A stretch of 64,000 nt of DNA from Derxia gummosa DSM 723 (GTDB taxonomy: Bacteria > Pseudomonadota > Gammaproteobacteria > Burkholderiales > Burkholderiaceae_E): positions 868,001 through 932,000 of the forward strand of contig NZ_AXWS01000007.1 of assembly GCF_000482785.1 (NCBI RefSeq). Reading direction: 5' to 3'. Below the pieces are notes generated by a model. It was given only the letters and a program-made list of their open reading frames with translations. It searched no databases and was not told where the DNA came from. The translations under genes and the position numbers were made by a program. This document shows, piece after piece, positions 16,383 to 26,245 of the stretch (the stretch's first letter is position 1; every line of letters begins with the position of its first letter).

Positions 16383-17249
16383 ATGCAACAACTCACCCCG
16401 TCCGGCGAACAGGCCGTCGCCGACCTCGCGCGGCGCTACGGCGTCAGTTCCGATGCGGTGCGCACGCTGCTTGATGCCGTCTCGGCCGGCGGCGGCACGA
16501 TGGCCCAGTTCTGGCACCCCGAACTCGGCGGCAACGGCCAGTGGATGCGCGGCGGCATGACGATGGTCGGCGACATGTTCAACAGCGGCCTGCAATCGAC
16601 GGTGGCCGGCATCTGCTCGGAGCTGTCGTCGCTGCTCGCCAACCAGCCGATGTACGCGCCGGCACAGCAGCAGCAACAGTCGCAGGGCGGCTTCATGGCC
16701 TCGGGCGGCAACTGGTGGCCGGCCGAGCTGGGCAGCCCGAGTTCGAGCGGCGGCCAGAACGATTCGCGCTACGCCGTCTTCCCGCAGAGCCGCCGGCTCG
16801 CGATCTCGCAGGGCGGACAGGTGACGGTGTACGACACGCTCGACCACAACATCGGCGGCGTGCAGCAGCAACAGGGCGGCTGGCCCGGCTCGGTCACGTT
16901 CAACAGCCAGTACGGCAGCTTCGGCGTGGACAGCCTGCCGGTGGTGAGCGGCGGCGCGGCGGGCAGTCCGGCACCCACGCCCGAAGCCCAGACCTGGAAC
17001 GCCCCGGCGGCACCGGCCTGGAATCCGGCGCCGGCACCGCCCGCCGATGCCTGGAGCCAGTCGTCGCCGCCCGCGCCCGCGTGGAATGCCACGCCCGCGA
17101 CCGGCAACGCCCAGGCGTCGGGCGGATCAAGCGCGACGGGCGACGACATTCTCGCGACGATCGAGCGCATGGCCGAGCTGCATCGCAAGGGCATCCTGTC
17201 CGACGCCGAATTCAGCGCGAAGAAGGCGGAACTGCTCGCGCGGCTCTGA
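16383..17249 (+). CDS. SHOCT-domain protein of unknown function
   Basis: A 288-residue protein with no signal peptide. The first 85 residues include a predicted short helical domain (PSGEQAVADLARRYGVSSDA) and the LANQP region. The middle is Gln-, Gly- and Ser-rich with a QQQQQ run. Residues about 195-250 are Pro/Ala-rich, and the last 35 residues form a SHOCT helix pair (IERMAELHRKGILSDAEF, then KKAELLARL). SHOCT modules are found at the ends of many bacterial proteins and are thought to mediate oligomerisation. GGAGG stands five bases before the ATG. Its job cannot be inferred. Confidence 0.75.
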   Translation: MQQLTPSGEQAVADLARRYGVSSDAVRTLLDAVSAGGGTMAQFWHPELGGNGQWMRGGMTMVGDMFNSGLQSTVAGICSELSSLLANQPMYAPAQQQQQSQGGFMASGGNWWPAELGSPSSSGGQNDSRYAVFPQSRRLAISQGGQVTVYDTLDHNIGGVQQQQGGWPGSVTFNSQYGSFGVDSLPVVSGGAAGSPAPTPEAQTWNAPAAPAWNPAPAPPADAWSQSSPPAPAWNATPATGNAQASGGSSATGDDILATIERMAELHRKGILSDAEFSAKKAELLARL

Positions 17250-17417
17250 GGCGGCGCGGCCGGGACGGCGGACGACCGATCGCCATGGGCTCACGCTTCC
17301 GCCGCGTTTGTGCGAAGTCCGACGGAACGGTAATTGCAGTCCGGGCGCGCGCATGGCGGAAAGCCCACGGCTTTGTCGGGGTTGCACCGCCCTTCCCTGC
17401 CCCGACCCGTTCCCGCC

Positions 17418-17906
17418 ATGGCCATCTTCCATCTCGACCACCTGATCCTGCACGACGGCAGCTCGCGCCGTGCCTGGCTGCACGAAGTGCAACCGGAGCT
17501 GCTCCAGCACCTGCGGCACTGGCTCGCCGACGCGCTCGAACGCGGCCATTCGCGCATTCCCTGGTCGCGGCCGATCTGCGACATCGTCGTGCGCGACCAC
17601 GGGCCGGACTGGCTCTACGCCACCATCTGCAACGAAGAGGAAATCCCGATCGCGACGCTCGCGATCGCGGGCAGCGGCACGATCGCCGCGCGGCTCTGGG
17701 GCGTGCTGCACGACTCCAGCAAGGTCGAACTCAAGTCCGATCCGGCCGCGCTGCCGCCCGTGCCCTGGCTCGCGCTGCGGCGCGAACCCGGCGTGCGCTA
17801 CGTGCCCGATACCGAAAGCTGGCTGCCCGACTTCGCGCGCTGCGTCGCCTTCGCCCACCTCAACCGCCGGCCGACGGTGACCGACGAGGCCGATGCCTCG
17901 GCCTGA
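17418..17906 (+). CDS. Hypothetical cytosolic protein
   Basis: A 162-residue protein that I do not recognise. It begins MAIFHLDHLILHDGSS and has the look of a globular alpha/beta protein: charged, no signal peptide, no membrane segment. A DIVVRDHGPDWLYATI stretch lies in the middle and RRPTVTDEADASA at the end. It stands alone between the SHOCT gene and a strong bidirectional terminator. Codon use is normal for the region, and the absence of stops with GC-rich third positions supports a real gene. Confidence 0.6.
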   Translation: MAIFHLDHLILHDGSSRRAWLHEVQPELLQHLRHWLADALERGHSRIPWSRPICDIVVRDHGPDWLYATICNEEEIPIATLAIAGSGTIAARLWGVLHDSSKVELKSDPAALPPVPWLALRREPGVRYVPDTESWLPDFARCVAFAHLNRRPTVTDEADASA

Positions 17907-17918
17907 CGCGGCCATGAA

Positions 17919-17955
17919 AAAGGGCGGATCGCGCTGCCGCGAATCCGCCCTTCCC
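17919..17955. terminator. Bidirectional terminator hairpin
   Basis: AAGGGCGGAT (17920-17929) pairs with ATCCGCCCTT (17943-17952), extended inward by CGCG on each side with one bulged A. An A-run flanks the left arm, which becomes a T-run on the minus strand. It sits between the convergent hypothetical gene and lpxC. Confidence 0.85.
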
Positions 17956-18035
17956 CCGTCACGCCAGGCCGGCATCGCGGCTGGCCTGTGTCGCAACCCG
18001 TCCACCGCGACACCGCGGCGCGACCGCCGCGCGGC

Positions 18036-18965
18036 TCAGAACGCCGTCGCCGCCCCGATCGACAGGCCGGCCCGCGCGAAGGCCACCGGCGCCTTCGCAT
18101 CGTCGGTGAAATCGACGATGTCGTAGGCCGTCTCGTCGGCCAGCAGCGCGCGCAGCAGCTGGTTGTTGATCGCATGCCCCGACTTGTTGGCCGAGTAGGC
18201 GGCGAGCAGCGGCTTGCCGAGCACGTACAGATCGCCGATCGCGTCGAGCAGCTTGTGCTTCACGAACTCGTCGTCGTAGCGCAGGCCGTCCTGGTTGAGC
18301 ACGCGGTACTCGTCCATGACGATCACGTTGTCCATCGTGCCGCCCTGGCCGAGGCCGGCAGCGCGCAGCGCCTCGACTTCCTGCATGAAGCCGAAGGTAC
18401 GGGCGCGCGCGATCTCCTTCACATAGCTCGTCGTGTCGAAGTCGATCTCGGCGAACTGGCCGGTCGCGTCGATGGCCGGATGGTTGAACGCGATCGAGAA
18501 GTTCATGCGGAAGCCGTGAAAGGGCTCGAGCCGCGCCCACTTGTCGCCCTCGCGCACCTCGACCGTCTTCTTCACCCGCACGAAGCGCTTGGCCGCCGGC
18601 TGCTCCTCGATGCCCGCCTGCTGGAGCAGGAAGACGAAGGTGCTCGCGCTGCCGTCCATGATCGGGATCTCGGGCGCGCTCACGTCGATGACCGCGTTGT
18701 CGATGCCGAGGCCCGCGAGCGCCGACATCAGATGCTCGACGGTGGCGATCTTGACGCCGTCGCGGTCGAGCGTCGTCGCCATGCGCGTGTCCTTCACCGA
18801 CATCGGATCGGCCGGCAGATCGACCGGCGGATCGAGGTCGATGCGGCGAAACAGAATGCCGGTGTTGGGCGCCGCCGGCCGCAGCACGAGGTCCACCTTG
18901 CGGCCCGAATGAAGGCCGACACCGGTGGTCTTGACGATTTGCCTGAGCGTGCGCTGCTTGAGCAT
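18036..18965 (-). CDS. lpxC: UDP-3-O-acyl-N-acetylglucosamine deacetylase LpxC
   Basis: A 309-residue zinc hydrolase for the committed step of lipid A synthesis in the cytoplasm. Zinc ligands H78 (in [16 protein letters not shown]), H237 and D241 (in [12 protein letters not shown]), and the catalytic H264 (in [10 protein letters not shown]) all appear in the expected order. Length and start match the family (MLKQRTLRQ). It is the last gene of the dcw region but is separated from ftsZ by 290 bases that hold two strong hairpins, so it probably has its own promoter; a TAGAAT-like -10 lies at 19009-19014 without a clear -35. Confidence 0.95.
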   Translation of the reverse strand: MLKQRTLRQIVKTTGVGLHSGRKVDLVLRPAAPNTGILFRRIDLDPPVDLPADPMSVKDTRMATTLDRDGVKIATVEHLMSALAGLGIDNAVIDVSAPEIPIMDGSASTFVFLLQQAGIEEQPAAKRFVRVKKTVEVREGDKWARLEPFHGFRMNFSIAFNHPAIDATGQFAEIDFDTTSYVKEIARARTFGFMQEVEALRAAGLGQGGTMDNVIVMDEYRVLNQDGLRYDDEFVKHKLLDAIGDLYVLGKPLLAAYSANKSGHAINNQLLRALLADETAYDIVDFTDDAKAPVAFARAGLSIGAATAF

Positions 18966-19105
18966 GGGGACGATCGCCGTTGTCGGCGCCTGACGTGGGA
19001 TGCGGCGGATTCTATCGTCGCTGCTGTTCCCATTGGTTTTGATGCAAGCCAAGGTCGGCAAGCAAAGGTACGCGATTGCATCGCACGCGATGAAATTTCA
19101 CTATG

Positions 19106-19119
19106 TGCAGGCGCCTGCA
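19106..19119. promoter_or_regulatory. 14-bp palindrome upstream of lpxC
   Basis: TGCAGGCGCCTGCA is a perfect palindrome in the ftsZ-lpxC gap, upstream of the likely lpxC promoter. It shares the TGCA ends and GCGC-like centre of the recurrent TGCAAGCGCTTGCA-type motif. A regulator site is possible. Confidence 0.4.
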
Positions 19120-19162
19120 ATTGCCAGAACCGGGTTGCGATTTCACATCCCGTGCAATAACC

Positions 19163-19249
19163 GGTCCGTGCGCGGCGCGCGGCTACCCACGCGCCGCGCA
19201 CGGACCCGTCGGTCGGACCGGGCGGGACGCAGCGCCCGGCCCGACCGAC
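19163..19249 (-). terminator. Two back-to-back hairpins after ftsZ
   Basis: The first hairpin pairs 19208-19216 with 19241-19249 and 19218-19224 with 19233-19239 (16 bp, one mismatch, 8-base loop). The second, one base further on, pairs 19163-19178 perfectly with 19191-19206 (16 bp, 12-base loop). No clear T-run follows. They begin six bases after the ftsZ stop and would end or protect the dcw transcript before lpxC. Confidence 0.7.
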
Positions 19250-19255
19250 GCGACC

Positions 19256-20473
19256 TCAATCGGCCTGCTTGCGCAGGAAGGCCGGGATGTCGAGACGGTC
19301 CATGCCGTTCTCTTCCAGCGCCGACACGCGCGCGGCGGCCGAGCGCGGATCGCGCCAGATCGACGGCATGTCGTAGTTGCTGTAGTCGGCGCCACGACCG
19401 GCCGGAGCGGTGCCGGTCGTGCCACCCGTCATCGCCGCGACGGCGAGGTTGTCGGTACCGGTACGCAGGCCGCGCTCGTTGTTGACGAGCACCATCGGCT
19501 TGGCGACCGCCGCCGCGCGGCCGAGGCCGGTGGCGACCACGGTCACGCGCATCGCGTCGCCGAGGTTGTCGTCCCACACCGTGCCGAAGATGATTTCGGC
19601 GTCCTTGGCCGCGAAGTTGCGGACCGTGTTCACGGCCTCGCTGGTCTCGCGCAGCTTTAGCGTGCCCTTCGACGCGGTGATGTTGACCAGCACGCCCGAG
19701 GCGCCCGACAGGTCCACACCCTCCAGCAGCGGGCTCGCGACGGCCTGCTCGGCCGCGACGCGCGCGCGGTCGGTACCGCTCGCCTGACCGATGCCCATCA
19801 TCGCCTTGCCCTGCTCGCGCATGACCGTCTTCACGTCTTCGAAGTCGACGTTGACCAGACCCGGCACCGTGATGATCTCGGCGATGCCCGACACCGCGTT
19901 GTGCAGCACGTCGTCGGCAGTCTTGAACGCGCTTTCCATCGTCGCGTCGTCGCCGAGCACTTCCTGCAGCTTCTCGTTGAGCACGACGATCAGCGAATCG
20001 ACATTGCTCGCGAGATCTTCGAGGCCAGCCTCGGCGGTGCGCAGGCGCTTGCCGCCCTCGAACTCGAAGGGCTTGGTCACGACCGCGACCGTGAGGATGC
20101 CCATGTCCTTGGCGACCGCGGCCACCACCGGCGCCGCGCCCGTGCCCGTGCCACCGCCCATGCCGGCGGTGATGAACACCATGTTGGCGCCCTGGAGCTG
20201 CTCGCGGATGCGCTCGCGCGCTTCCTCGGCGGCCATGCGGCCAGCCTCCGGCTTGGCGCCGGCGCCGAGGCCGGTCTTGCCGAGCTGGATCGTGCTCGCG
20301 CCCGGGATTCGTGCAAGCGCTTGCGCGTCGGTGTTCGCGGCGAGGAAATCCACGCCCTGCACGTTGCGCGAAATCATGTGCGCGACGGCGTTGCCACCCG
20401 CGCCGCCCACGCCGATCACCTTGATGACCGTGCCGAGCTGTTCGGCCGGTGCATCGATCATTTCAAAACCCAT
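19256..20473 (-). CDS. ftsZ: Cell division protein FtsZ
   Basis: A 405-residue tubulin-like GTPase that forms the division ring. The nucleotide loop GVGGAGGNAV is near 21-30 and the tubulin signature GGGTGTG at 106-112. A variable linker of roughly 60 residues leads to the conserved C-terminal peptide LDIPAFLRKQ, which binds FtsA and other partners. It follows ftsA after 79 bases. An exact TGCAAGCGCTTGCG palindrome lies at 20312-20325 in its 5' part, encoded by rare codons (CAA GCG CTT GCA). Confidence 0.97.
   Translation of the reverse strand: MGFEMIDAPAEQLGTVIKVIGVGGAGGNAVAHMISRNVQGVDFLAANTDAQALARIPGASTIQLGKTGLGAGAKPEAGRMAAEEARERIREQLQGANMVFITAGMGGGTGTGAAPVVAAVAKDMGILTVAVVTKPFEFEGGKRLRTAEAGLEDLASNVDSLIVVLNEKLQEVLGDDATMESAFKTADDVLHNAVSGIAEIITVPGLVNVDFEDVKTVMREQGKAMMGIGQASGTDRARVAAEQAVASPLLEGVDLSGASGVLVNITASKGTLKLRETSEAVNTVRNFAAKDAEIIFGTVWDDNLGDAMRVTVVATGLGRAAAVAKPMVLVNNERGLRTGTDNLAVAAMTGGTTGTAPAGRGADYSNYDMPSIWRDPRSAAARVSALEENGMDRLDIPAFLRKQAD
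20312..20325. repeat. TGCAAGCGCTTGCG palindrome inside ftsZ
   Basis: First of three exact copies in the dcw cluster. On the coding strand it spans the in-frame codons CAA GCG CTT GCA (Q-A-L-A), all but one rare in this genome. Confidence 0.6.
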
Positions 20474-20552
20474 TTGTGCGTCCTCCTGGTTACCTGCTTC
20501 GAACTGCTACTGCCGAACTTCACTGCTGGCGCAGCGGCCTTCGCCTCCTGGC

Positions 20553-21794
20553 TCAGAACCACTTCGCCGAATTCGCAAACCATTCGCGCATCGCGCTGAA
20601 CGTCTGCTTGAAACCTCCGGTCTGCGAGCGCACCACGCGGCCGCGCTCGTTCTGTAGCTTGGCCTCCGACAGCAGACCCATGACCGTCGAATAACGCGGG
20701 CTCTTGACCACATCGGCCAAGCCGCCACGGTAGTCCGGCACGCCGAGGCGCACCGGCTTGAGAAAAATGTCCTCCGCCAGCTCGACCACGCCCGGCAGCA
20801 GCGACGAGCCACCCGTCAGGACGATGCCCGAACCGATGACTTCCTCGTAGCCCGAGGCGCGCACCACTTGCTGGACGAGCGCGAACAGCTCCTCGACGCG
20901 CGGCTCGATGACGGCCGCCAGCGCCTGCTTGCTGAGCGTGCGCGGGCCGCGGTCGCCGAGGCCCGGCACCTCGATCTGCGCATGCGGATCGGCCAGCACC
21001 TGCTTGGCCACGCCGTGCTGGAGCTTGATCTCCTCGGCATCGGCGCTCGGCGTGCGCATCGCCATCGCCACGTCGTTGGTGATCTGGTCGCCGGCGATCG
21101 GGATGACCGCCGTGTGCCGGATCGAGCCGTTGGTGAAGATCGCGATGTCGGTCGTGCCGCCGCCGATGTCGACCAGCACCACGCCCAGATCCTTCTCGTC
21201 CGGCGTCAGGACCGCGAGGCTTGATGCAAGGGGTTGCAGCATCACCTCGACCACCTCCAGCCCGCAGCGGCGCACGCACTTGACGATGTTCTGGGCCGCG
21301 CTGACCGCGCCGGTCACGATATGCACCCGCACCTCGAGCCGCACGCCGCTCATGCCGAGCGGCTCGCGCACGTCCTCCTGGCCGTCGACGATGAACTCCT
21401 GCGGCAGCACATGCAGGATCTGCTGGTCGGTCGGGATGTTCACGGCCTTGGCCGTTTCCATCACGCGCGCCACGTCGGCCGGGGTCACTTCCTTGTCCTT
21501 CACGGCGACCATGCCACTGGAGCTGAAGCTGCGGATGTGGCTGCCGGCGATGCCGGTATAGACATGGGTGATCTTGCAGTCGGCCATCAGCTCGGCCTCT
21601 TCGAGCGCGCGCTGGATCGACTCGACGGTCGCGTCGATGTTGACCACCACGCCCTTCTTCATGCCCTTCGAGTCGGCCTGCCCCATGCCGACCACCTCGA
21701 AGCGGCCATCGGGCAGCAGTTCGGCGACGACGGCCACCACCTTCGAGGTGCCGATGTCGAGACCGACGATGAGGTCCTTGTTGTCTCTGGCCAT
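20553..21794 (-). CDS. ftsA: Cell division protein FtsA
   Basis: A 413-residue actin-like ATPase that tethers FtsZ to the membrane. Phosphate loops read GLDIGTSKV near the start and VDIGGGTTDIA in the second half, with TGGSSLLPG near the C-terminus. The final residues (FSAMREWFANSAKWF) form the amphipathic membrane-targeting helix typical of the family. It starts 13 bases after ftsQ's stop. TGCAAGGGGTTGCA at 21225-21238 is encoded by CAA CCC CTT GCA, again rare codons. Confidence 0.96.
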   Translation of the reverse strand: MARDNKDLIVGLDIGTSKVVAVVAELLPDGRFEVVGMGQADSKGMKKGVVVNIDATVESIQRALEEAELMADCKITHVYTGIAGSHIRSFSSSGMVAVKDKEVTPADVARVMETAKAVNIPTDQQILHVLPQEFIVDGQEDVREPLGMSGVRLEVRVHIVTGAVSAAQNIVKCVRRCGLEVVEVMLQPLASSLAVLTPDEKDLGVVLVDIGGGTTDIAIFTNGSIRHTAVIPIAGDQITNDVAMAMRTPSADAEEIKLQHGVAKQVLADPHAQIEVPGLGDRGPRTLSKQALAAVIEPRVEELFALVQQVVRASGYEEVIGSGIVLTGGSSLLPGVVELAEDIFLKPVRLGVPDYRGGLADVVKSPRYSTVMGLLSEAKLQNERGRVVRSQTGGFKQTFSAMREWFANSAKWF

Positions 21795-21807
21795 GTTTGC
21801 TGTCCGG

Positions 21808-22611
21808 TCAGCGCGTCGCGCCGACCGCCTTCGTATTCGTATCGTTGAACTTGAGACCCGGCACCTTCAATGCGAATCCGTTCGAGTAGCGCAGATCGAC
21901 GCGTTCGGGCAGTGCGCCCCAGTAGGCTCGCACGCGCGCGAACGCGGCAACGAAGCGCGCGACCCGCTTCTGGAGGATCTGGTCGGCATCCTCGCGGCCG
22001 AGGTCGAGCACCATCGGCTTCGATCCTTCGGGCGCGCCGTCGGGCAGCAGCTCGATGGTCCAGGCATAGCGCGCCGACAGGCGGATCGCCTGCACTTCCA
22101 TGCCGAGCCGCTCGAACCACACCCGCGCCTCGCCGAGGCGCGATACCACCTGACGCTCGCTGCCTTCGGGGCCGTCGAGCACGGGAAGATCTTCGTACTG
22201 CTCCAGCTCGCCTTCGTTGACGACGAACAGCTGTCCGTTCTCGTCCACGCCGCGGCCATCACCCCAGACGCCGATCGGCTTGTGCTCCTCCAGCTCGACG
22301 ACGAGCTGGGCCGGCCATTGCCGCGACACCGTGGCGCGCCGCACCCAGGGCACCGACTCGAAGGCCTCGCGCGCACTGGCGAGATCGATCGTGAAGAAGT
22401 TGCCCTTGATCTGCGGCAGCGCGAGCGCGCGCACCAGCGCCGGATCGACATGGCGCAGCGGCTCGCGGCCCGAGGGGCGCACGACGATGCCGCGCAGGTC
22501 GAAGCTGTTGTGCCGCACGACCCAGAGCACCAACGTGCCCAGGCAGAGCAACGCCACCAGCACCAGGCAGGCACCGGTCGCGTAGTTCAGCGCGCGCACG
22601 TCGTTCCACAT
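21808..22611 (-). CDS. ftsQ: Cell division protein FtsQ
   Basis: A 267-residue bitopic divisome protein: short cytoplasmic start, one membrane helix (about 14-32, CLVLVALLCLGTLVLWV), then a POTRA domain (FTIDLASAREAFESVPWVRRA) and the FtsQ beta domain in the periplasm. It links FtsB/FtsL to the rest of the divisome. The gene starts four bases after the ddl stop. Confidence 0.94.
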   Translation of the reverse strand: MWNDVRALNYATGACLVLVALLCLGTLVLWVVRHNSFDLRGIVVRPSGREPLRHVDPALVRALALPQIKGNFFTIDLASAREAFESVPWVRRATVSRQWPAQLVVELEEHKPIGVWGDGRGVDENGQLFVVNEGELEQYEDLPVLDGPEGSERQVVSRLGEARVWFERLGMEVQAIRLSARYAWTIELLPDGAPEGSKPMVLDLGREDADQILQKRVARFVAAFARVRAYWGALPERVDLRYSNGFALKVPGLKFNDTNTKAVGATR

Positions 22612-22615
22612 GGCG

Positions 22616-23632
22616 TCAGGCCTCCCGCCGCTTGCCGAGGCCGCCCTTGAGGGCGGCGCCGGCGGCGATCTCGACCACGAGCTGCTCGTAGCTGATGCCC
22701 GAAGCGCGCGCAGCCATCGGCACGAGCGAATGGTCGGTCATGCCGGGCGAGGTGTTGATTTCGAGCAGCGTGGGTTCGCCCCAGGCGCCGTCGCTGCCGG
22801 GCAGCATGAAGTCGGCGCGCGCCCAGCCGGCGCAGCCCAGCGCCTCGAAGGAGGCCACGGCCAGTTCGCGCACGCGCCGTTCCACCTCGGGCGGAAGGCC
22901 GGCCGGGCAGAGATAGCGCGTGTCGTTGGTCAGGTACTTGTTGTTGTAGTCGTAGTTGCCGCCGGGCGCGACGATGCGGATGGCGGGCAGCGCCACCGCC
23001 CGGCCCGCGCGCTCGATGACGGCGCAGGTGAGTTCCGCGCCCGCGATGAACTGCTCGGCCAGCACGCCGTCGTCGTACTTCGCGGCGAGGTCGAAGGCGG
23101 CGGCCATGCCGTCGGCCGACGTGACCTTGCTCGCGCCGACGGTCGAACCTTCGTGCGGCGGCTTCATGAACAGCGGCAGGCCCAGCTCGGCGGCGGCCTG
23201 CGCGAGGTCGTCGCCCCGGCGCAGCAGGCGGTACTTCGGCGTCGGCAGGCCGTGGGTCTGCCAGATGCGCTTGGTGAACACCTTGTCCATCGCGACGGCC
23301 GAGGCCATCACGCCGCTGCCCGTGTAGGGCAGGCCGATGAGTTCGAGATGGCCCTGGATCGTGCCGTCCTCGCCGCCGCGGCCGTGCAGCGAGATGACCG
23401 CGCGGTCGAAGCCGCCCTCGGCCAGCCCTGCAAGCGCTTGCGTGCCGGTGTCGAACAGCGTCGCGTCCACGCCCGAGCGCAGCAGCGCCGCATGCACCAT
23501 CGAGCCCGACTTGATCGAGACCTCGCGCTCGGCCGACGTGCCGCCATAAAGCACGACCACCTTGCCGAGCGAAGCCGGCTCGATGGCCAGCGGCGCGAGC
23601 GGCGCCTCGAAGCTGTTGATCGTGTCGCTCAT
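22616..23632 (-). CDS. ddl: D-alanine--D-alanine ligase
   Basis: A 338-residue ATP-grasp enzyme making the D-Ala-D-Ala dipeptide for MurF. It has [16 protein letters not shown] near the N-terminus, the ATP-grasp region [16 protein letters not shown], and the C-terminal metal-binding stretch [17 protein letters not shown]. The start overlaps the murC stop (ATGA). An exact TGCAAGCGCTTGCG copy lies at 23429-23442 within the codons CAA GCG CTT GCA. Confidence 0.96.
   Translation of the reverse strand: MSDTINSFEAPLAPLAIEPASLGKVVVLYGGTSAEREVSIKSGSMVHAALLRSGVDATLFDTGTQALAGLAEGGFDRAVISLHGRGGEDGTIQGHLELIGLPYTGSGVMASAVAMDKVFTKRIWQTHGLPTPKYRLLRRGDDLAQAAAELGLPLFMKPPHEGSTVGASKVTSADGMAAAFDLAAKYDDGVLAEQFIAGAELTCAVIERAGRAVALPAIRIVAPGGNYDYNNKYLTNDTRYLCPAGLPPEVERRVRELAVASFEALGCAGWARADFMLPGSDGAWGEPTLLEINTSPGMTDHSLVPMAARASGISYEQLVVEIAAGAALKGGLGKRREA
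23429..23442. repeat. TGCAAGCGCTTGCG palindrome inside ddl
   Basis: Second exact copy, again covering CAA GCG CTT GCA in frame (T-Q-A-L-A-G). Confidence 0.6.
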
Positions 23633-25032
23633 GCCGTCAGCTCCTGCGCGAGCTGGCTCGGCACGCCGCCGATGCTGCCCGCACCCATGGTCATCACCAC
23701 GTCGCCGTCGCGCGCGGTGGCGCGGATCTGCGCCGCCATGTCGCCGATGCTCTCGACGAACACCGGCTCGACCTTGCCCGCGACACGCACCGCGCGCGCG
23801 AGCGCCCGGCCGTCGGCCGCGACGATCGGGGCTTCGCCTGCCGCGTATACCTCGGCCAGCAGCACCGCATCGGCGCCCGACAGCACCTTCACGAAATCCT
23901 CGAAGCAGTCGCGCGTGCGGGTGAAGCGGTGCGGCTGGAAGGCCAGCACGATGCGCCGACCCGGGAAGGCGCCGCGCGCGGCCGCGAGCGTCGCCTGCAT
24001 CTCGACCGGGTGATGGCCGTAGTCGTCGATGAGCGTGAACGTGCCGCCGCCCTGCGCGGGCAGTTCGCCGTGGCGCTGGAAGCGGCGGCCCACGCCCTTG
24101 AACTCGGCCAGCGCCTGCACCAGCGCCGCGTCGGGCACGCCGATCTCGTCGGCGATCGCCACGGCGGCGAGCGCGTTGAGCACGTTGTGCCGGCCCGGCA
24201 GGTTGAGCGTGATGTCGAGCGGCGGCGGCGTGTGGCCGTTGGCCGGGCGGATCGCGGTGAAGCGCATGCGGCCGTCCTCGGCGCGCACATTCTCGGCGCG
24301 GAACTGGGCCTCGGCGCAGAAGCCGTAGGTGAGAACCGGCTTGCTCAGGAAGGGCAGGATCTCGCGCACGTTCGGGTCGTCGATGCACAGCACGGCCGAG
24401 CCGTAGAACGGCAGGCGCTGGAGGAACTCGACGAAGGCCTTCTTCAGGTTGGAGAAGTCGTGCCCGTAGGTCTCCATGTGGTCGGCGTCGATGTTGGTGA
24501 CGACGGCCATCACGGGCAGCAGGTTGAGGAAGGACGCATCCGACTCGTCGGCCTCGACCACGATCCAGTCGCCGCTGCCGAGGCGGGCGTTGGCGCCCGC
24601 GCTGTTGAGCCGGCCGCCGATGACGAAGGTGGGATCGAGCCCGCCGGCCGCGAGCACGCTCGCGACGAGGCTGGTGGTGGTGGTCTTGCCGTGGGTGCCG
24701 GCGATGGCGATGCCGCGCTTCAGGCGCATCAGCTCGGCCAGCATGAGCGCGCGCGGCACGATAGGGATGCGCTTGGCGCGCGCGGCGATGACTTCGGGGT
24801 TGTCGGGCTTGACTGCCGTGGACGTGACGATGGCCTGGGCGCCCTCGATGTTGGCGGCCTCGTGGCCGACGTGCACGGTGGCGCCGAGCGAGCGCAGGCG
24901 CGCGACCGTGGCGCTGGCCGACAGGTCGGAGCCGCTGATCGTGTAGCCGAGATTGAGCAGCACCTCGGCGATGCCGCTCATGCCCGAGCCGCCGATGCCG
25001 ACGAAGTGGATGTGCTGGATGCGGTGCTTCAT
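23629..25032 (-). CDS. murC: UDP-N-acetylmuramate--L-alanine ligase MurC
   Basis: A 467-residue Mur ligase adding the first L-Ala to UDP-MurNAc in the cytoplasm. The Rossmann loop [14 protein letters not shown] is at 10-23, the ATP loop [11 protein letters not shown] around 115-125, and the C-terminal domain includes DDYGHHPVE. The ATG at 25032 gives the family's usual start ([12 protein letters not shown]). A 133-base gap separates it from murG, the largest break inside the cluster apart from the one before lpxC. Confidence 0.96.
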   Translation of the reverse strand: MKHRIQHIHFVGIGGSGMSGIAEVLLNLGYTISGSDLSASATVARLRSLGATVHVGHEAANIEGAQAIVTSTAVKPDNPEVIAARAKRIPIVPRALMLAELMRLKRGIAIAGTHGKTTTTSLVASVLAAGGLDPTFVIGGRLNSAGANARLGSGDWIVVEADESDASFLNLLPVMAVVTNIDADHMETYGHDFSNLKKAFVEFLQRLPFYGSAVLCIDDPNVREILPFLSKPVLTYGFCAEAQFRAENVRAEDGRMRFTAIRPANGHTPPPLDITLNLPGRHNVLNALAAVAIADEIGVPDAALVQALAEFKGVGRRFQRHGELPAQGGGTFTLIDDYGHHPVEMQATLAAARGAFPGRRIVLAFQPHRFTRTRDCFEDFVKVLSGADAVLLAEVYAAGEAPIVAADGRALARAVRVAGKVEPVFVESIGDMAAQIRATARDGDVVMTMGAGSIGGVPSQLAQELTA

Positions 25033-25165
25033 TTGGAGGAAGGTTCCTGTGCCGCGCTGCGCTGCAACACGCGCGCGGGCGGGAGTGTGATGACGCGATG
25101 GCGGGCGCATGCCCGCGGGCGGACGAGTGCGTGCTTGCGCGCGACGGCCGGAGTGCGCGGTGACG

Positions 25166-26245
25166 TCATCCCGCCACCTCTTCGAGCATGTCGGCCACGG
25201 CCTTGGCCGCCTCGGCCTTGGCGAGCTTGCGAGCGTTTGCAGCCATCGCCGCGAGCCGCTCGCGCGTCAGGCCGCCGAGCGTCGCCGCGAGCTTCTCGGC
25301 CGTGAGGCCGGCCTGGGGCAGATGCAGCCCGGCGCCGGCCTGCTCGACCAGCTCGGCGTTGTGCTGCTGATGGCTCGTGGTGCTCACCTTGAGCGGCACG
25401 AGCAGCGAGGGCACGCCACCCGCGCAGAGTTCGGAGACGGTGATCGCGCCGGCGCGGCAGAGCACCACGTCGGCCTCGGCATAGCGGCGCGCCATATCGT
25501 CGATGAAGGGCAGCACCTCGGCGTCGATGCCGTGGCGCTCGTAGGCCTTGCGCACCGCATCGGCCTCGATGCGGCCGGTCTGGTGGGTGATGACCGGACG
25601 CCGGCCGGCTGGCATCAGCGCGACGGCTTCGGGCAGCGTCTGGTTGAGCACGCGCGCGCCGAGGCTGCCGCCGACGACCAGCAGCTTCAGCGGGCCGCCG
25701 CGGCCGGCGAAGCGTTGCGCCGGATCGGGCAGCGCCGCGATCTCGGCACGCACGGGGTTGCCGGTCCAGCGCTCGACCACGTCGGCCTTGCGGCCCGACG
25801 GCGGAAAGCCCGTCGCCAGCCGCGTCACGAAGGGCTTGAGCAGCTTCGCCGACAGCAGCAGCGCCGCGTCGGCATTGAGCAGCACGAGCGGCCGGCGACC
25901 GAGCCGCGCCATCAGCCCGACCGGCACGCACACATAACCGCCGGTGCCGAACACCACCTTGGCGCGGCGCTGGCGCAGCAGCTTCAGGCTCGCGGCCATC
26001 GCGCCGACGAAGCGCACGGCGCCCTCGATCATGTGGCGCGGGCCCTTGCCGCGCATGCCGGTGAAGGCGATGCGGTCGAGCGCGATGCCGCGCGCCGGCA
26101 CGAGGTCGTTCTCCATGCCGGTGGTCGTGCCGATCCAGCTCACGGTCCAGCCGCGCGCGCGCATTTCATCGGCGACGGCGAGGCCGGGCATCACATGGCC
26201 GCCGGTGCCGGCGGCCACCACGACGAGATGGCGGGGCGGGCTCAT
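25166..26245 (-). CDS. murG: Lipid II synthase MurG
   Basis: A 359-residue GT-B glycosyltransferase that adds GlcNAc to lipid I at the inner face of the membrane. It shows [18 protein letters not shown] near the start, GFGG-like [13 protein letters not shown] for the second domain, and the donor-binding region [13 protein letters not shown]. The start overlaps the ftsW stop (ATGA). A variant palindrome TGCGAGCGTTTGCA lies at 25228-25241 near its end. Confidence 0.95.
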   Translation of the reverse strand: MSPPRHLVVVAAGTGGHVMPGLAVADEMRARGWTVSWIGTTTGMENDLVPARGIALDRIAFTGMRGKGPRHMIEGAVRFVGAMAASLKLLRQRRAKVVFGTGGYVCVPVGLMARLGRRPLVLLNADAALLLSAKLLKPFVTRLATGFPPSGRKADVVERWTGNPVRAEIAALPDPAQRFAGRGGPLKLLVVGGSLGARVLNQTLPEAVALMPAGRRPVITHQTGRIEADAVRKAYERHGIDAEVLPFIDDMARRYAEADVVLCRAGAITVSELCAGGVPSLLVPLKVSTTSHQQHNAELVEQAGAGLHLPQAGLTAEKLAATLGGLTRERLAAMAANARKLAKAEAAKAVADMLEEVAG

